A stretch of DNA of 37,526 nucleotides from a virus. Both the position numbers and the translations under genes were made by a program. Under the pieces are notes generated by a model that was given only the letters and a program-made list of their open reading frames with translations, did not search any database and had not been told where the DNA came from. Position 1 is the first letter of the stretch. Each line of letters opens with the position of its first letter. Shown here piece by piece: positions 23,908 to 30,121 of this stretch. The DNA is taken from positions 1-37,526 of the IMG/VR virus record IMGVR_UViG_3300042542_001827; one strand, given 5' to 3'.

Positions 23908-24634
23908 ATTCGTTAATTGCTTTAAAGATTTGGTAAACTACTTGGGGCACGATTGCGTTTCCCCCTGCTTTGATTGATTCGTTTCGCCACTTAGAAAAGG
24001 TAATTCCGTCCAGTTCGGTGGAAAGCCCATCATTTCCAGTACAAATTGGGGATTTAGTTGGGAAGTTTTCCCAGTTTGGATGAACGAATCGGGTAGTGAG
24101 TTCGTGTGATTCCTCCCTGAGTTCTCCAGCGCTTCCGTTGACCTCGCCCCCTTGTAGTCCCTGGTGGTCGGTGTCGGGAGCAACCCCGGCCACCTTTTCT
24201 CCACAAACCCCGATTGAATCTCCTGAGCAAGCGTTCCGCTGTTCCCGAATTTCTGCTCCTTCTTGCTCAGGTTCTCCGTATAAGCGTCCGCTGCACAAGG
24301 TGTTTTTAGCAACCCCATTACCTGTGTTGCAAGGTTCGGCATCGTTGTTCCGTTTGGGTATTTCTCCATTCGTTTCTTGAATTTGTCCAGATCCATAACT
24401 TCTTTCCTTGTGGTCGGAGTAAGCAACAAACCAAACCCGGTCTCTTTTGTGGGGAGCGTTGACGCTTGCAGCTGGAAGTATAAACGGTTGGACTTCGTAC
24501 CCTTCAGCTTCCAAGTCAGCTTGCACCTCGTCGAAAACCAATCCCCCGTTCCAATTAACAAGGCCGAGAACGTTTTCGCCCACGACCCAACGTGGTTGAA
24601 CCTCTCGAATGACTCTAAGCATTTCGGGCCACAA
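23873..24634 (-). CDS. C5-cytosine DNA methyltransferase, C-terminal part
   Basis: 253 residues counted from a TTG at 24634. It continues the frame of the 83-residue fragment above but is separated by an in-frame TGA at 24692-24694. Motifs: GENVLG (motif VI), HKRDRVWFVA (motif VIII) and GNAIVPQV (motif X). A polar, low-complexity target-recognition region lies between (about 70-180). Together with the upstream fragment it would give a 356-residue enzyme. From the TTG alone it lacks motifs I and IV and would be inactive. Most of it is also covered by another open, conserved-looking frame (23938-24777). The end overlaps the DnaC-like gene by 35 bp. Confidence 0.75.
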   Translation of the reverse strand: MWPEMLRVIREVQPRWVVGENVLGLVNWNGGLVFDEVQADLEAEGYEVQPFILPAASVNAPHKRDRVWFVAYSDHKERSYGSGQIQETNGEIPKRNNDAEPCNTGNGVAKNTLCSGRLYGEPEQEGAEIREQRNACSGDSIGVCGEKVAGVAPDTDHQGLQGGEVNGSAGELREESHELTTRFVHPNWENFPTKSPICTGNDGLSTELDGITFSKWRNESIKAGGNAIVPQVVYQIFKAINEYENLHLNRNNP

Positions 24635-24777
24635 GTGTCGCTCGTCTTCCTTTCCGAGCCGCTTTCCGGCTGCGCTGTACGGTTGGCATGGTCAAGGGAA
24701 CCCGCCAACGAGAACAATGTCATCTGTTCTCCAGCGGGTTCCGAATCGTTTTTGCATTTCATAATCGATTTTTTCAT
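23938..24777 (-). CDS. Alternate-frame protein overlapping the methyltransferase
   Basis: 279 residues (a Met at 24723 gives 261). It lies in a different frame of the same strand and is nested in the methyltransferase region. It has recognisable family blocks: GPKCLESFERF, then RCKLTWKLKGTKSNRLYFQL, several LPTPTTRDYKG-like repeats, GNSGTLAQEI, and a final LNPQFVLEMMGFPPNWTELPF. These blocks are recalled from separately annotated phage and mobile-element proteins next to DNA methyltransferases, so this is unlikely to be a chance frame. Function unknown. The same bases encode the methyltransferase motifs, making the stretch dual-coding. Confidence 0.6.
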   Translation of the reverse strand: MKKSIMKCKNDSEPAGEQMTLFSLAGSLDHANRTAQPESGSERKTSDTCGPKCLESFERFNHVGSWAKTFSALLIGTGDWFSTRCKLTWKLKGTKSNRLYFQLQASTLPTKETGFGLLLTPTTRKEVMDLDKFKKRMEKYPNGTTMPNLATQVMGLLKTPCAADAYTENLSKKEQKFGNSGTLAQEIQSGFVEKRWPGLLPTPTTRDYKGARSTEALENSGRNHTNSLPDSFIQTGKTSQLNPQFVLEMMGFPPNWTELPFLSGETNQSKQGETQSCPK

Positions 24778-24943
24778 AGGTTAATGTGTGTATATCATCG
24801 TGGTGATATGCTTTTGGCCAGTAGTATTCGAGATGCTTTCGGCCAAATGGATTGATTTCGCAAGATGCGATGTTAGTCCAACCAGCCCACTCTGACGCCA
24901 ATTCAAAACCGCCTATTCCGCTGAATAAACTAATGTGTAGCAC
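24692..24943 (-). CDS. C5-cytosine DNA methyltransferase, N-terminal part (cut by TGA)
   Basis: 83 residues. LFSGIGGFELA (motif I, SAM binding), CEINPFG (motif II) and VLVGGFP (start of motif IV) are intact. The frame then meets TGA followed, in the same frame, by the rest of motif IV (PCQPYSAAGKR). Compared with the expected GGFPCQ there are two extra codons, TGA CCA, at the catalytic loop. The reading frame is otherwise kept. Without read-through the product lacks the catalytic Cys. The start overlaps the HNH gene by 14 bp. Confidence 0.8.
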   Translation of the reverse strand: MLHISLFSGIGGFELASEWAGWTNIASCEINPFGRKHLEYYWPKAYHHDDIHTLTYEKIDYEMQKRFGTRWRTDDIVLVGGFP

Positions 24944-25358
24944 GTTTTCTTCCTTTTGTGTATTGGTTATTATGTGGAGAATAAAGCCTTGTGTGTTCGC
25001 TCTTAAGCAAGCACTCTAAATTTTCAATTCTATTGTCGTGCTTAAGTTCGTTTTTGTGATGTATATCATACCCATTAGGTATTCTTCCATTGTAAAACTC
25101 ATAAACATAACGATGCATCAAAATTCTGTCATCAGTAGTTAGTCCGTAGTAGCCATTATTCCTAAGAGTAAACTTTTTGCCATCAAAAAATTGATATGGC
25201 CTAAAATTTGGGCCTCTTAGCTTGAATCCTCTTTTTACAAATGCTTTATAAACACATTGCCGCGTTACGTTTAATTCATCGGCAACTTGCTCAAGCGAAA
25301 GTCCGTCAAGATACATCTCGTATGCTTGATCGTAAATTGGATTTCTTTTTCTTCCCAT
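24930..25358 (-). CDS. HNH endonuclease with N-terminal HTH
   Basis: 142 residues. Residues 8-45 form an HTH (LSLEQVADELNVTRQCVYKAF). Residues 78-125 are an HNH_3-type nuclease: LMHRYVYEFYNGRIPNGYDI, H100-H101, then HDNRIENLECL with N109. These are often free-standing homing endonucleases in phages. It lies just before the methyltransferase fragment, and its own promoter gives a leaderless start (-7 box ends 4 nt before ATG). Base composition is more AT-rich than its neighbours, suggesting recent insertion. Confidence 0.88.
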   Translation of the reverse strand: MGRKRNPIYDQAYEMYLDGLSLEQVADELNVTRQCVYKAFVKRGFKLRGPNFRPYQFFDGKKFTLRNNGYYGLTTDDRILMHRYVYEFYNGRIPNGYDIHHKNELKHDNRIENLECLLKSEHTRLYSPHNNQYTKGRKRATH

Positions 25359-25362
25359 GATG

Positions 25363-25393
25363 CAAAGTTATAAATAAAGTTTACAAATGCAAA
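25363..25393 (-). promoter_or_regulatory. Promoter of HNH gene, leaderless start
   Basis: Minus-strand -33 TTTG (25390-25393), 19-nt spacer, -7 TAACTTTG (25363-25370), then CATC and the ATG at 25358. The message should begin at or next to the start codon. The same TAACTTTG box occurs at 3523, 3573 and 33384. Confidence 0.7.
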
Positions 25394-25420
25394 CCTTAAA
25401 AAGGCTTATAAGTTTCATGC

Positions 25421-26224
25421 TTAAAATTGTGTTACGCCCTCGCTTCGGTTTTCAAGTTTCTTCAACCGCTCGGCACTCGCCTTGGCTGCTGCTATTGTTG
25501 CTGGGTCCAGCCAAGGCTTACCAGCTGGCAGGCTTGTTGATGTACCTTTGCTTTGCTTATCTTTTCGGCCGTATAGCTGTGCCCAGTTCTTTTCTGCTGC
25601 CGACATAATTGCCGTGTACATTTCGGCAACCGTATGCCCTTCAATTTCTTTTTTTGAAATCAGCATACTTTGCTTAGTAATGACCTTTTTTCTTTTAAGC
25701 CACATCATCGTTACTTCACGAAGGTTTTCATCGGTTTTGAAATCACCTAACAAATCATTGCAAAAATCTTCACGGGTGTATGTGCTTACATTCTTATTAC
25801 CTTCTTTAATTATTTCTTTATTACCTTCTTTATTATATATGCCCTGTGATGTGCCCTGTGATATGCCTTCTGTTATGCCCTTTGATGTGCCCTTTGTTTG
25901 CCCTTTGGTTGTTTCTAAACCTTGGTAAACCGCCCAATTTACAAGGGTTACAAGCGAAAATTTACCGTGCCCTTTCCAAACGATTTCGCCACTATCTTCA
26001 AGAACTTCAATTGCCCTTCTAACTTGCTTCTTTGTTAGGCCGCATTGGTCACCGAATTTCTCATAACTGGTAACGAATTGGCCAGCCTGAACGGTTAGTT
26101 TGCCGAACTTTGATTGCATGAAATTTGCCGAAAGTAGGCAATGAATAAAGGCAGATTTTACGGGCAAATCATGATACCATGCCCAATCTTTTATCTTACG
26201 ATGAAGTTGAATGTAGCCGCACAT
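25421..26224 (-). CDS. Replication initiator / replisome organizer-like protein
   Basis: 267 residues from the ATG at 26224 (MCGYIQLHRKIKDWAWY), chosen because the open frame above it has no family-like residues and a micro-ORF ends at 26238. Residues 1-100 form a winged-helix domain like phage replisome organizers (FVTSYEKFGDQCGLTKKQVRRAIEVLEDSGEI). A Thr/Ser-Lys/Gln-Gly repeat (about 105-129) follows, then a helical C-terminal domain ending LPAGKPWLDPATIAAAKA. It probably binds the 12-bp iterons that lie inside its own gene. The DnaC-like loader downstream is the likely partner. Confidence 0.75.
   Translation of the reverse strand: MCGYIQLHRKIKDWAWYHDLPVKSAFIHCLLSANFMQSKFGKLTVQAGQFVTSYEKFGDQCGLTKKQVRRAIEVLEDSGEIVWKGHGKFSLVTLVNWAVYQGLETTKGQTKGTSKGITEGISQGTSQGIYNKEGNKEIIKEGNKNVSTYTREDFCNDLLGDFKTDENLREVTMMWLKRKKVITKQSMLISKKEIEGHTVAEMYTAIMSAAEKNWAQLYGRKDKQSKGTSTSLPAGKPWLDPATIAAAKASAERLKKLENRSEGVTQF
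25786..25909. other. Candidate replication origin: iterons plus AT-rich stretch
   Basis: Six adjoining 12-bp units at 25838-25909 (TATGCCCTGTGA, TGTGCCCTGTGA, TATGCCTTCTGT, TATGCCCTTTGA, TGTGCCCTTTGT, then a degenerate one) lie within the initiator gene. They are flanked at 25786-25837 by a very AT-rich stretch holding two TTATTACCTTCTTTA-like copies. This matches the iteron-plus-unwinding-element layout of lambda ori inside gene O. That it is an origin is inference; no replication data are available. Confidence 0.5.
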
Positions 26225-26237
26225 AGCGTTAAAATTA

Positions 26238-26339
26238 TTAATGCCATGCCCCGAAGTCGCAAAATCCGGTAGCAATTGGGAACCATCCCTCGGAAATCGC
26301 AGCCAACGGCAGCATGGCAATTTTTGTTAATCTATTCAT
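26238..26339 (-). CDS. Possible 33-residue micro-protein
   Basis: ATG at 26339, stop at 26238, between a TATATTTG box (26367-26374) and the initiator gene (13 bp away). The product is hydrophobic at the N-terminus (LTKIAMLPLAAIS) and ends GFCDFGAWH. The start lies 27 nt after the box, as expected of a first gene. There is no independent evidence of translation; it may be only a leader. Confidence 0.3.
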   Translation of the reverse strand: MNRLTKIAMLPLAAISEGWFPIATGFCDFGAWH

Positions 26340-26366
26340 TTGGCAATTGGCTTGCTACGGCCTCAT

Positions 26367-26374
26367 CAAATATA
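26367..26374 (-). promoter_or_regulatory. Putative promoter box for the initiator gene
   Basis: Minus-strand TATATTTG preceded by a 12-nt spacer (ACGGATTCTTTG) and TTTG. The same spacing and a GATTCTT core occur at 14479-14486, so the two look like members of one phage promoter class. It lies in the gap after the gene ending at 26386. Confidence 0.45.
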
Positions 26375-26385
26375 CAAAGAATCCG

Positions 26386-26919
26386 TCAAATATCGCACCA
26401 TTCAGCACCTACTTTGATAGCCGATACCATTCTCACCATGTACTCAAAAGCATCGTGAAACGGCATCGCATTAGCGTTGGCAACCACTTCTTTGGTCATG
26501 CCTTCGATTGCCAGCCAGCGGTCATCTTCTTGGTAGCCGATGCTCCATTTTTTGCTGCTGTAAATTAGCATGAAGTCGCTGTCGCTTAGAAACGAATACC
26601 AAGCAAAGTCCTGCTGCGGTTCGCCGCCGAATCTTGACAATTCAAGGCTGTATTCATCGTTTGAAGGTGTGCATAGTGGCCACATATCTTGGCCGATTAC
26701 GGTTGTGCCGTTTCTAATGCCTTGTTCGTGCCGTTCGATGTCAGCACCGTATGGATAGCTTTTGATAGCGTAGTCGAAGGCCACAATGGCAACGTGGTCA
26801 GGATAGCGTGAAACGAAGTCCACAAGGCCTTTGCCGTTCATTTGCATGGCCATCATAACTTGCATCTTGTCTTGGTTGTAGGCGATGCCGATTTCGATTA
26901 GTGATTTTTGTGTGTTCAT
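26386..26919 (-). CDS. Conserved early protein, unknown function
   Basis: 177 residues, acidic and aromatic, with several Trp/Tyr-containing segments (QDFAWYSFLSDSDFMLIYSS; WSIGYQEDDRWLAIEG). No membrane helix, signal or catalytic pattern is visible. The leader is CA-rich (ATTACACACACC before ATG). It lies between an early small gene and the initiator block, probably transcribed from promoter C. Family not recognised. Confidence 0.65.
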   Translation of the reverse strand: MNTQKSLIEIGIAYNQDKMQVMMAMQMNGKGLVDFVSRYPDHVAIVAFDYAIKSYPYGADIERHEQGIRNGTTVIGQDMWPLCTPSNDEYSLELSRFGGEPQQDFAWYSFLSDSDFMLIYSSKKWSIGYQEDDRWLAIEGMTKEVVANANAMPFHDAFEYMVRMVSAIKVGAEWCDI

Positions 26920-26937
26920 GGTGTGTGTAATTAAAGG

Positions 26938-27168
26938 TTAAAGATTAGTAGGGTTTGTCCAGTCAATCGTGTAACTTGAATCGTTGTGCTTTTCAACCTT
27001 GAAGCCGTTGGTTCGCAGCTTTTCAACATCTTCATCAGCAATCGGGTTGAATACCCAGCAGTACATGTCGCCATGCTTGGCTTTTTCAAGGCACATGGCT
27101 TCGATTTCGGCCATTGTGATTCTTGGCTTTGATGTTGCCAAGTTGTAAAGGTGATTTGCGTAAATCAT
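26938..27168 (-). CDS. Small early protein, unknown function
   Basis: 76 residues from the ATG at 27168. The open frame runs up to 27234, but those codons would cross the -7 and -33 boxes of promoter C (27193-27220), so they are not transcribed from it. The N-terminal part is helical (IYANHLYNLATSKPRIT) and the C-terminus beta-rich with WVFNP and TIDWTNP. First gene of the promoter C unit. No family recognised, although short proteins of this type occur in Bacteroidota phages. Confidence 0.6.
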   Translation of the reverse strand: MIYANHLYNLATSKPRITMAEIEAMCLEKAKHGDMYCWVFNPIADEDVEKLRTNGFKVEKHNDSSYTIDWTNPTNL

Positions 27169-27192
27169 GGTGTAAATGTTTTTTGTGTACTG

Positions 27193-27246
27193 CAATAGTA
27201 AAAAGAATATCAATACCAAAATCGGCGTTAACACTTTTTAACACTT
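27193..27246 (-). promoter_or_regulatory. Promoter and direct-repeat operator C (flipped operator)
   Basis: Minus-strand -33 TTTG (27217-27220), 16-nt spacer, -7 TACTATTG (27193-27200; one mismatch to TAnnTTTG). Operator at 27227-27246 holds two 10-bp repeats, but in the opposite orientation to those of sites A, B and D relative to transcription. The spacer shares a roughly 20-bp near-identity with site B. Confidence 0.7.
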
Positions 27247-27250
27247 GGGC

Positions 27251-27285
27251 ATAAAAAGAAAAAGCCCCAACCTTTCGGCCGGGGC
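27251..27285 (-). terminator. Terminator after SSB, GAAA tetraloop
   Basis: Minus strand: GCCCCGGCC-GAAA-GGTTGGGGC, a 9-bp stem with two G-U pairs and a GNRA loop, followed by TTTTTCTTTTT. It lies 22 bp after the SSB stop and directly before operator C. Confidence 0.9.
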
Positions 27286-27307
27286 AATTCACACCTAACA
27301 CACTATT

Positions 27308-27673
27308 TTAGAATGGCAGGTTCTCGCCATCGGTTTGCATCTCAGGTAAACGGCCACCGCCAGTTTCGGTACGCATGCCACCAAGCAGTTCTACTTGGTT
27401 TACTAAAACCTTGATGTCGTTGCCGATTTTGTCGTTGCCTTCTTTGTCCTTGTAAACATCAAGCACAGGGCGACCGCTGATGTACACTTGTGTGCCTTTG
27501 CTCAAAAATTTAGCAACCCCAGCAGGCTTGCCGTCCCGACCGAACAGCGTGCAACGAAACCATTGGGTTTCTTCGCCTTTGCCAACCGCTACCGAAAAGG
27601 TAGTGATGTCTTTGTTTTTGCCGACTAACTCAGCGTCTTTGCCGATACGGCCGATTAATTGTAGTTGTAACAT
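27308..27673 (-). CDS. ssb: Single-stranded DNA-binding protein
   Basis: 121 residues with an OB-fold of SSB type: MLQLQLIGRIGKDAEL, FSVAVGKGEETQWFRCTLFG (about 27-46), KGTQVYISGRP (59-69) and a basic/beta end. The C-terminus is short and ends GENLPF, like the acidic-hydrophobic tip used to bind partner proteins. It coats single-stranded DNA in replication and recombination. It ends the recombination operon and is followed by a strong terminator, so it should be highly expressed. Confidence 0.93.
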   Translation of the reverse strand: MLQLQLIGRIGKDAELVGKNKDITTFSVAVGKGEETQWFRCTLFGRDGKPAGVAKFLSKGTQVYISGRPVLDVYKDKEGNDKIGNDIKVLVNQVELLGGMRTETGGGRLPEMQTDGENLPF

Positions 27674-27675
27674 GG

Positions 27676-27984
27676 TTATTTGGTTTTGATTAGTTTCTTA
27701 CGTTGAATTGCTTTTGACACGATGTGCTGGCCGATTTCTTTGCCATCCATCGACAGCCAAGATAGCAGATGCTTAAGGTCTGCCGCCCGATTGGCGCACG
27801 TGCCGATAATCAGCTCGCCCTTCTGCCCATTTTGAGTAATGGCAATCGAAGCGGTTGCCGTTTCTTTGTCGGGGTAAGACCTAACAATAATCGGTACATC
27901 TAAGTAGGTTGGCCGAATCATCTGGGCCCAACTGCCGTCTTTGATTTGCTCAAAGCCAAGCTGTTCTAATTGTTCTTTTCTCAT
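27676..27984 (-). CDS. Small early protein, unknown function
   Basis: 102 residues, start ATG 27984, 2 bp before ssb. It begins MRKEQLEQLGFEQIKDGSWAQ, followed by beta strands (VPIIVRSYPDKETATASIAI) and a C-terminal basic helix (SKAIQRKKLIKTK). The leader is CA-rich (AACACACACAAAACC before ATG) without Shine-Dalgarno. Gene order places it in the recombination operon; function not known. Confidence 0.65.
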   Translation of the reverse strand: MRKEQLEQLGFEQIKDGSWAQMIRPTYLDVPIIVRSYPDKETATASIAITQNGQKGELIIGTCANRAADLKHLLSWLSMDGKEIGQHIVSKAIQRKKLIKTK

Positions 27985-27998
27985 GGTTTTGTGTGTGT

Positions 27999-28469
27999 TT
28001 AGTTGTAATTTATTGACGTGAAGATAGGTGTATTTTTATTCAAATCCAATTCTTGCATGACCATTTTGATATGCTCACAAAATTCGATGCAGCGCATGTA
28101 GTATTGTGGGTCAGCCAGTATAGAATCCTGAACAAACTTTATGCTGTGCATGACCGTTGCATGCTCGCAGTTCAGCATCTTGCCGATGTCTTGAAGGCTC
28201 ATTGATGTAGCGCATCGCATCGCAAACCTCATGGCGTGCTTGAAGTGTTTAACCTCTCGAAACCTTCGCTTGCTGTATGCGGCTTCGTAAGGTAACCCCC
28301 AGTAATCGGCGGCGGCTTTGATAACCGCCCGCTGGTGTTCGGTGCGCAAATGCATCTTAAAGAATTCATCGTTTCGGCTGTTGATTATTCGGTCAATTTC
28401 GGTGCGAATCTTCAGTAAGCCATCATTGTCCTGTTTCAACAGGTAGCGTTCAAATTGTCGTTCAGTCAT
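27999..28469 (-). CDS. DnaA domain IV-like DNA-binding protein
   Basis: 156 residues. Residues 84-135 match the DnaA C-terminal DNA-binding domain: KRRFREVKHFKHAMRFAMRC, then MSLQDIGKMLNCEHATVMHS, with C-E-H-A-T-V-M-H at the place of the DnaA signature (D-H-T-T-V). It has no ATPase domain, so it cannot itself initiate as DnaA does. It may bind DnaA-box-like sites to regulate phage genes or to compete with host DnaA. It overlaps the exonuclease gene by 4 bp, and its stop is 14 bp before the next gene. Confidence 0.8.
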   Translation of the reverse strand: MTERQFERYLLKQDNDGLLKIRTEIDRIINSRNDEFFKMHLRTEHQRAVIKAAADYWGLPYEAAYSKRRFREVKHFKHAMRFAMRCATSMSLQDIGKMLNCEHATVMHSIKFVQDSILADPQYYMRCIEFCEHIKMVMQELDLNKNTPIFTSINYN

Positions 28470-29077
28470 TGTAATTGTGGTAAAAGTTCAACTTCGATAA
28501 TGTTGCGGCACATTTGCACCCGTTCGTAAATGGCCTGAATGGTTGCTTCATCGTAGTAAATGTCAAATACCTTCAGCCGATATTTGGCTGGGATATTGGT
28601 CAGGTCAAGTTGGATGCCGCCAAGTTCTTCAGGTGTCGGCATTAAAACGTAAACCAACTGGGCCCTTTTAAGCCCCAACAGGTGCATGTACCCCTGCAGT
28701 TGATACCAATATCCTTTCGGTGGGTTTCTTTCCCACATTGGGAAGGTAAACACGTCCCAAGGGCATTTGATGTCAACAACGGTGTTGCCGTGAATAACAT
28801 CGGGCGTTCCAGTCAAAAACTCATTCTCAAAGAAGGTTTCGTTCTTTTCGGGCATAAACCAGTTAAGGTGTTGCCCGGCGAATTCAATGGCTTCATCTTC
28901 GACCATTCGGCCTTTCTCCATTGGGCGGCTGTCAATCTGCTTGCGCACCCCGTATATCTGCTCGACAATCCAGTCCTGCAGATATGAATAGCACGTTGCT
29001 CCAGCCGTATCTTTACCCCTGCCATTGGCCATAATTTGACCAATGGCACTGCATCTGATTTTGAAATCTTGCATCAC
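28466..29077 (-). CDS. YqaJ/lambda-type exonuclease
   Basis: 203 residues. PD-(D/E)xK exonuclease motifs: E60 in GRMVEDEAIEF, TGTPDVI with D93, VVDIK (D102, K104) and YWYQLQGYM with Q126/Q128. It digests one strand of dsDNA from an end, making ssDNA for annealing. The ATGA overlap with the upstream annealing-protein gene gives the exo-beta pair usual in phages. Confidence 0.88.
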   Translation of the reverse strand: MMQDFKIRCSAIGQIMANGRGKDTAGATCYSYLQDWIVEQIYGVRKQIDSRPMEKGRMVEDEAIEFAGQHLNWFMPEKNETFFENEFLTGTPDVIHGNTVVDIKCPWDVFTFPMWERNPPKGYWYQLQGYMHLLGLKRAQLVYVLMPTPEELGGIQLDLTNIPAKYRLKVFDIYYDEATIQAIYERVQMCRNIIEVELLPQLQ

Positions 29078-29649
29078 TTCAATTGTTTGGTGTAAATATC
29101 AATAGCCTTCTTCACTGTTGCCTCATCTTTGGCCCAAGATTTTACATTGATGCAATCAGCATCGTTAAACGGGTTGGCCTTTTCTTTGCTAACCTCGGGC
29201 AGTTGTTGGCTGATGTCGAACAAGGTGTTGACCAATTCTTGCTGCGGATCGGGCAGCGTCAAGAAGTCAATTACTACGGGTGCGGCCGTTTGCGCCTGTG
29301 CCTTTTGCTGGCCGATGGCATTTGCCACTTCATCTGCGGTAGCGAATTCAGTACCTCCAAGGCCAAAGGCTGCCAATGCCCTACCGATTGCCGATGTTTC
29401 AGCGTTTTCTAAAGCCGATGTTTTGTTGATGCTGGATGCCTTGCGATATTCTTCAGCGTGGCCAGTTGCTACTAACCGCCCTTCGGGGTTGAAGATACTT
29501 GCTTTCATAACTACGCAATCTTCATCACGTGTGAGCACCTCAGTTGTTAATGAATGGTCAGGGCATGCCGCCTTGAACTTTTGCACACGCAGGGCTACTG
29601 TTTCGTACTCCCTGCCGTGAATGTTTACTTTGCCGTTGTTTTTGTTCAT
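29074..29649 (-). CDS. Probable single-strand annealing protein
   Basis: 191 residues. The segment INKTSALENAETSAIGRALAAFGLGG (split here: INKTSALENAE, then TSAIGRALAAFGL, residues 74-97) resembles the helical core of Erf/Sak-type phage annealing proteins; preceding strands (VVMKASIFNPEGRLVATGHA) fit a Rad52-like fold. The C-terminal 70 residues are separate and helical. It pairs with the exonuclease gene (4-bp overlap), supporting a recombination role. The exact superfamily is uncertain from motifs alone. Confidence 0.65.
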   Translation of the reverse strand: MNKNNGKVNIHGREYETVALRVQKFKAACPDHSLTTEVLTRDEDCVVMKASIFNPEGRLVATGHAEEYRKASSINKTSALENAETSAIGRALAAFGLGGTEFATADEVANAIGQQKAQAQTAAPVVIDFLTLPDPQQELVNTLFDISQQLPEVSKEKANPFNDADCINVKSWAKDEATVKKAIDIYTKQLK

Positions 29650-29659
29650 GGGTTTTGTT

Positions 29660-30121
29660 TTACTTGGTTAATAATTGATTTACTTTTTCGATTAAGGCTT
29701 CACCGATATACTTTCGGCAGATGTCGGCTGCTTGTTGGCGGTTGGCGGCAGCAGCAGCATAAGCAGCATCAGCATCAGCAGCATAAGCAGCAGCATAAGC
29801 AGCATCAGCACCAGCAGCAGCATAAGCAGCATAAGCAGCAGCATCTAACTCTTCACGTGTAGCCTTACCTTCACCAAACGCAATAGCCACATCAACAGCT
29901 TTTATGCTTCGCTCGTCTGTCATTAAGTGCCTAACTGTGTTTGCACAATGCCCTTTCGCCAACGTGCGAAGGCGTAAATCTACATCAACTTTTTTGGCAA
30001 GCCACAGCAACCAATCTCCTCGGTGGCAGGTTGAAACTATTTCTTCGATAGGCATATCTCTTGCCCATTCTCTTGCTTCTTCGCAAGCGTCTAATTTGAT
30101 TAAAAGTTCTTTCAAGGTCAT
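29660..30121 (-). CDS. Protein with Ala/Tyr repeat region
   Basis: 153 residues. The N-terminal 92 residues form a helical domain (LLIKLDACEEAREWARD; DWLLWLAKKVDVDLRLRTL). Residues about 94-128 are a low-complexity tract of AYAA, ADAAYAA and similar units, and the end is a helix (ICRKYIGEALIEKVNQLL). The pattern is recalled from proteins of Bacteroidota phages and animal-gut bacteria with variable repeat number. Function unknown. Tract length probably varies by slippage. It overlaps the upstream gene by 4 bp. Confidence 0.75.
   Translation of the reverse strand: MTLKELLIKLDACEEAREWARDMPIEEIVSTCHRGDWLLWLAKKVDVDLRLRTLAKGHCANTVRHLMTDERSIKAVDVAIAFGEGKATREELDAAAYAAYAAAGADAAYAAAYAADADAAYAAAAANRQQAADICRKYIGEALIEKVNQLLTK
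29749..29850. repeat. GCAGCATAA/GCAGCATCA microsatellite-like tract
   Basis: On the plus strand the tract is built from GCAGCA with TAA or TCA every 9-12 bases, encoding the Ala/Tyr/Asp repeat on the minus strand. All units are multiples of three, so length changes keep the frame. Confidence 0.85.

Noticed and set aside
24692-24694. Genome-wide TGA recoding
   Set aside because: TGA ends many genes at ATGA overlaps (for example 14455, 19015, 23131), so it works as a stop here.
25838-25909. Short repeats considered as a CRISPR array
   Set aside because: Units are 12 bp and contiguous without spacers, lie in a coding frame and encode a simple peptide repeat.
29129-29620. 163-codon plus-strand open frame
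   Set aside because: Antisense to the annealing-protein gene; Ser/Ala/Val-rich composition is typical of a shadow.
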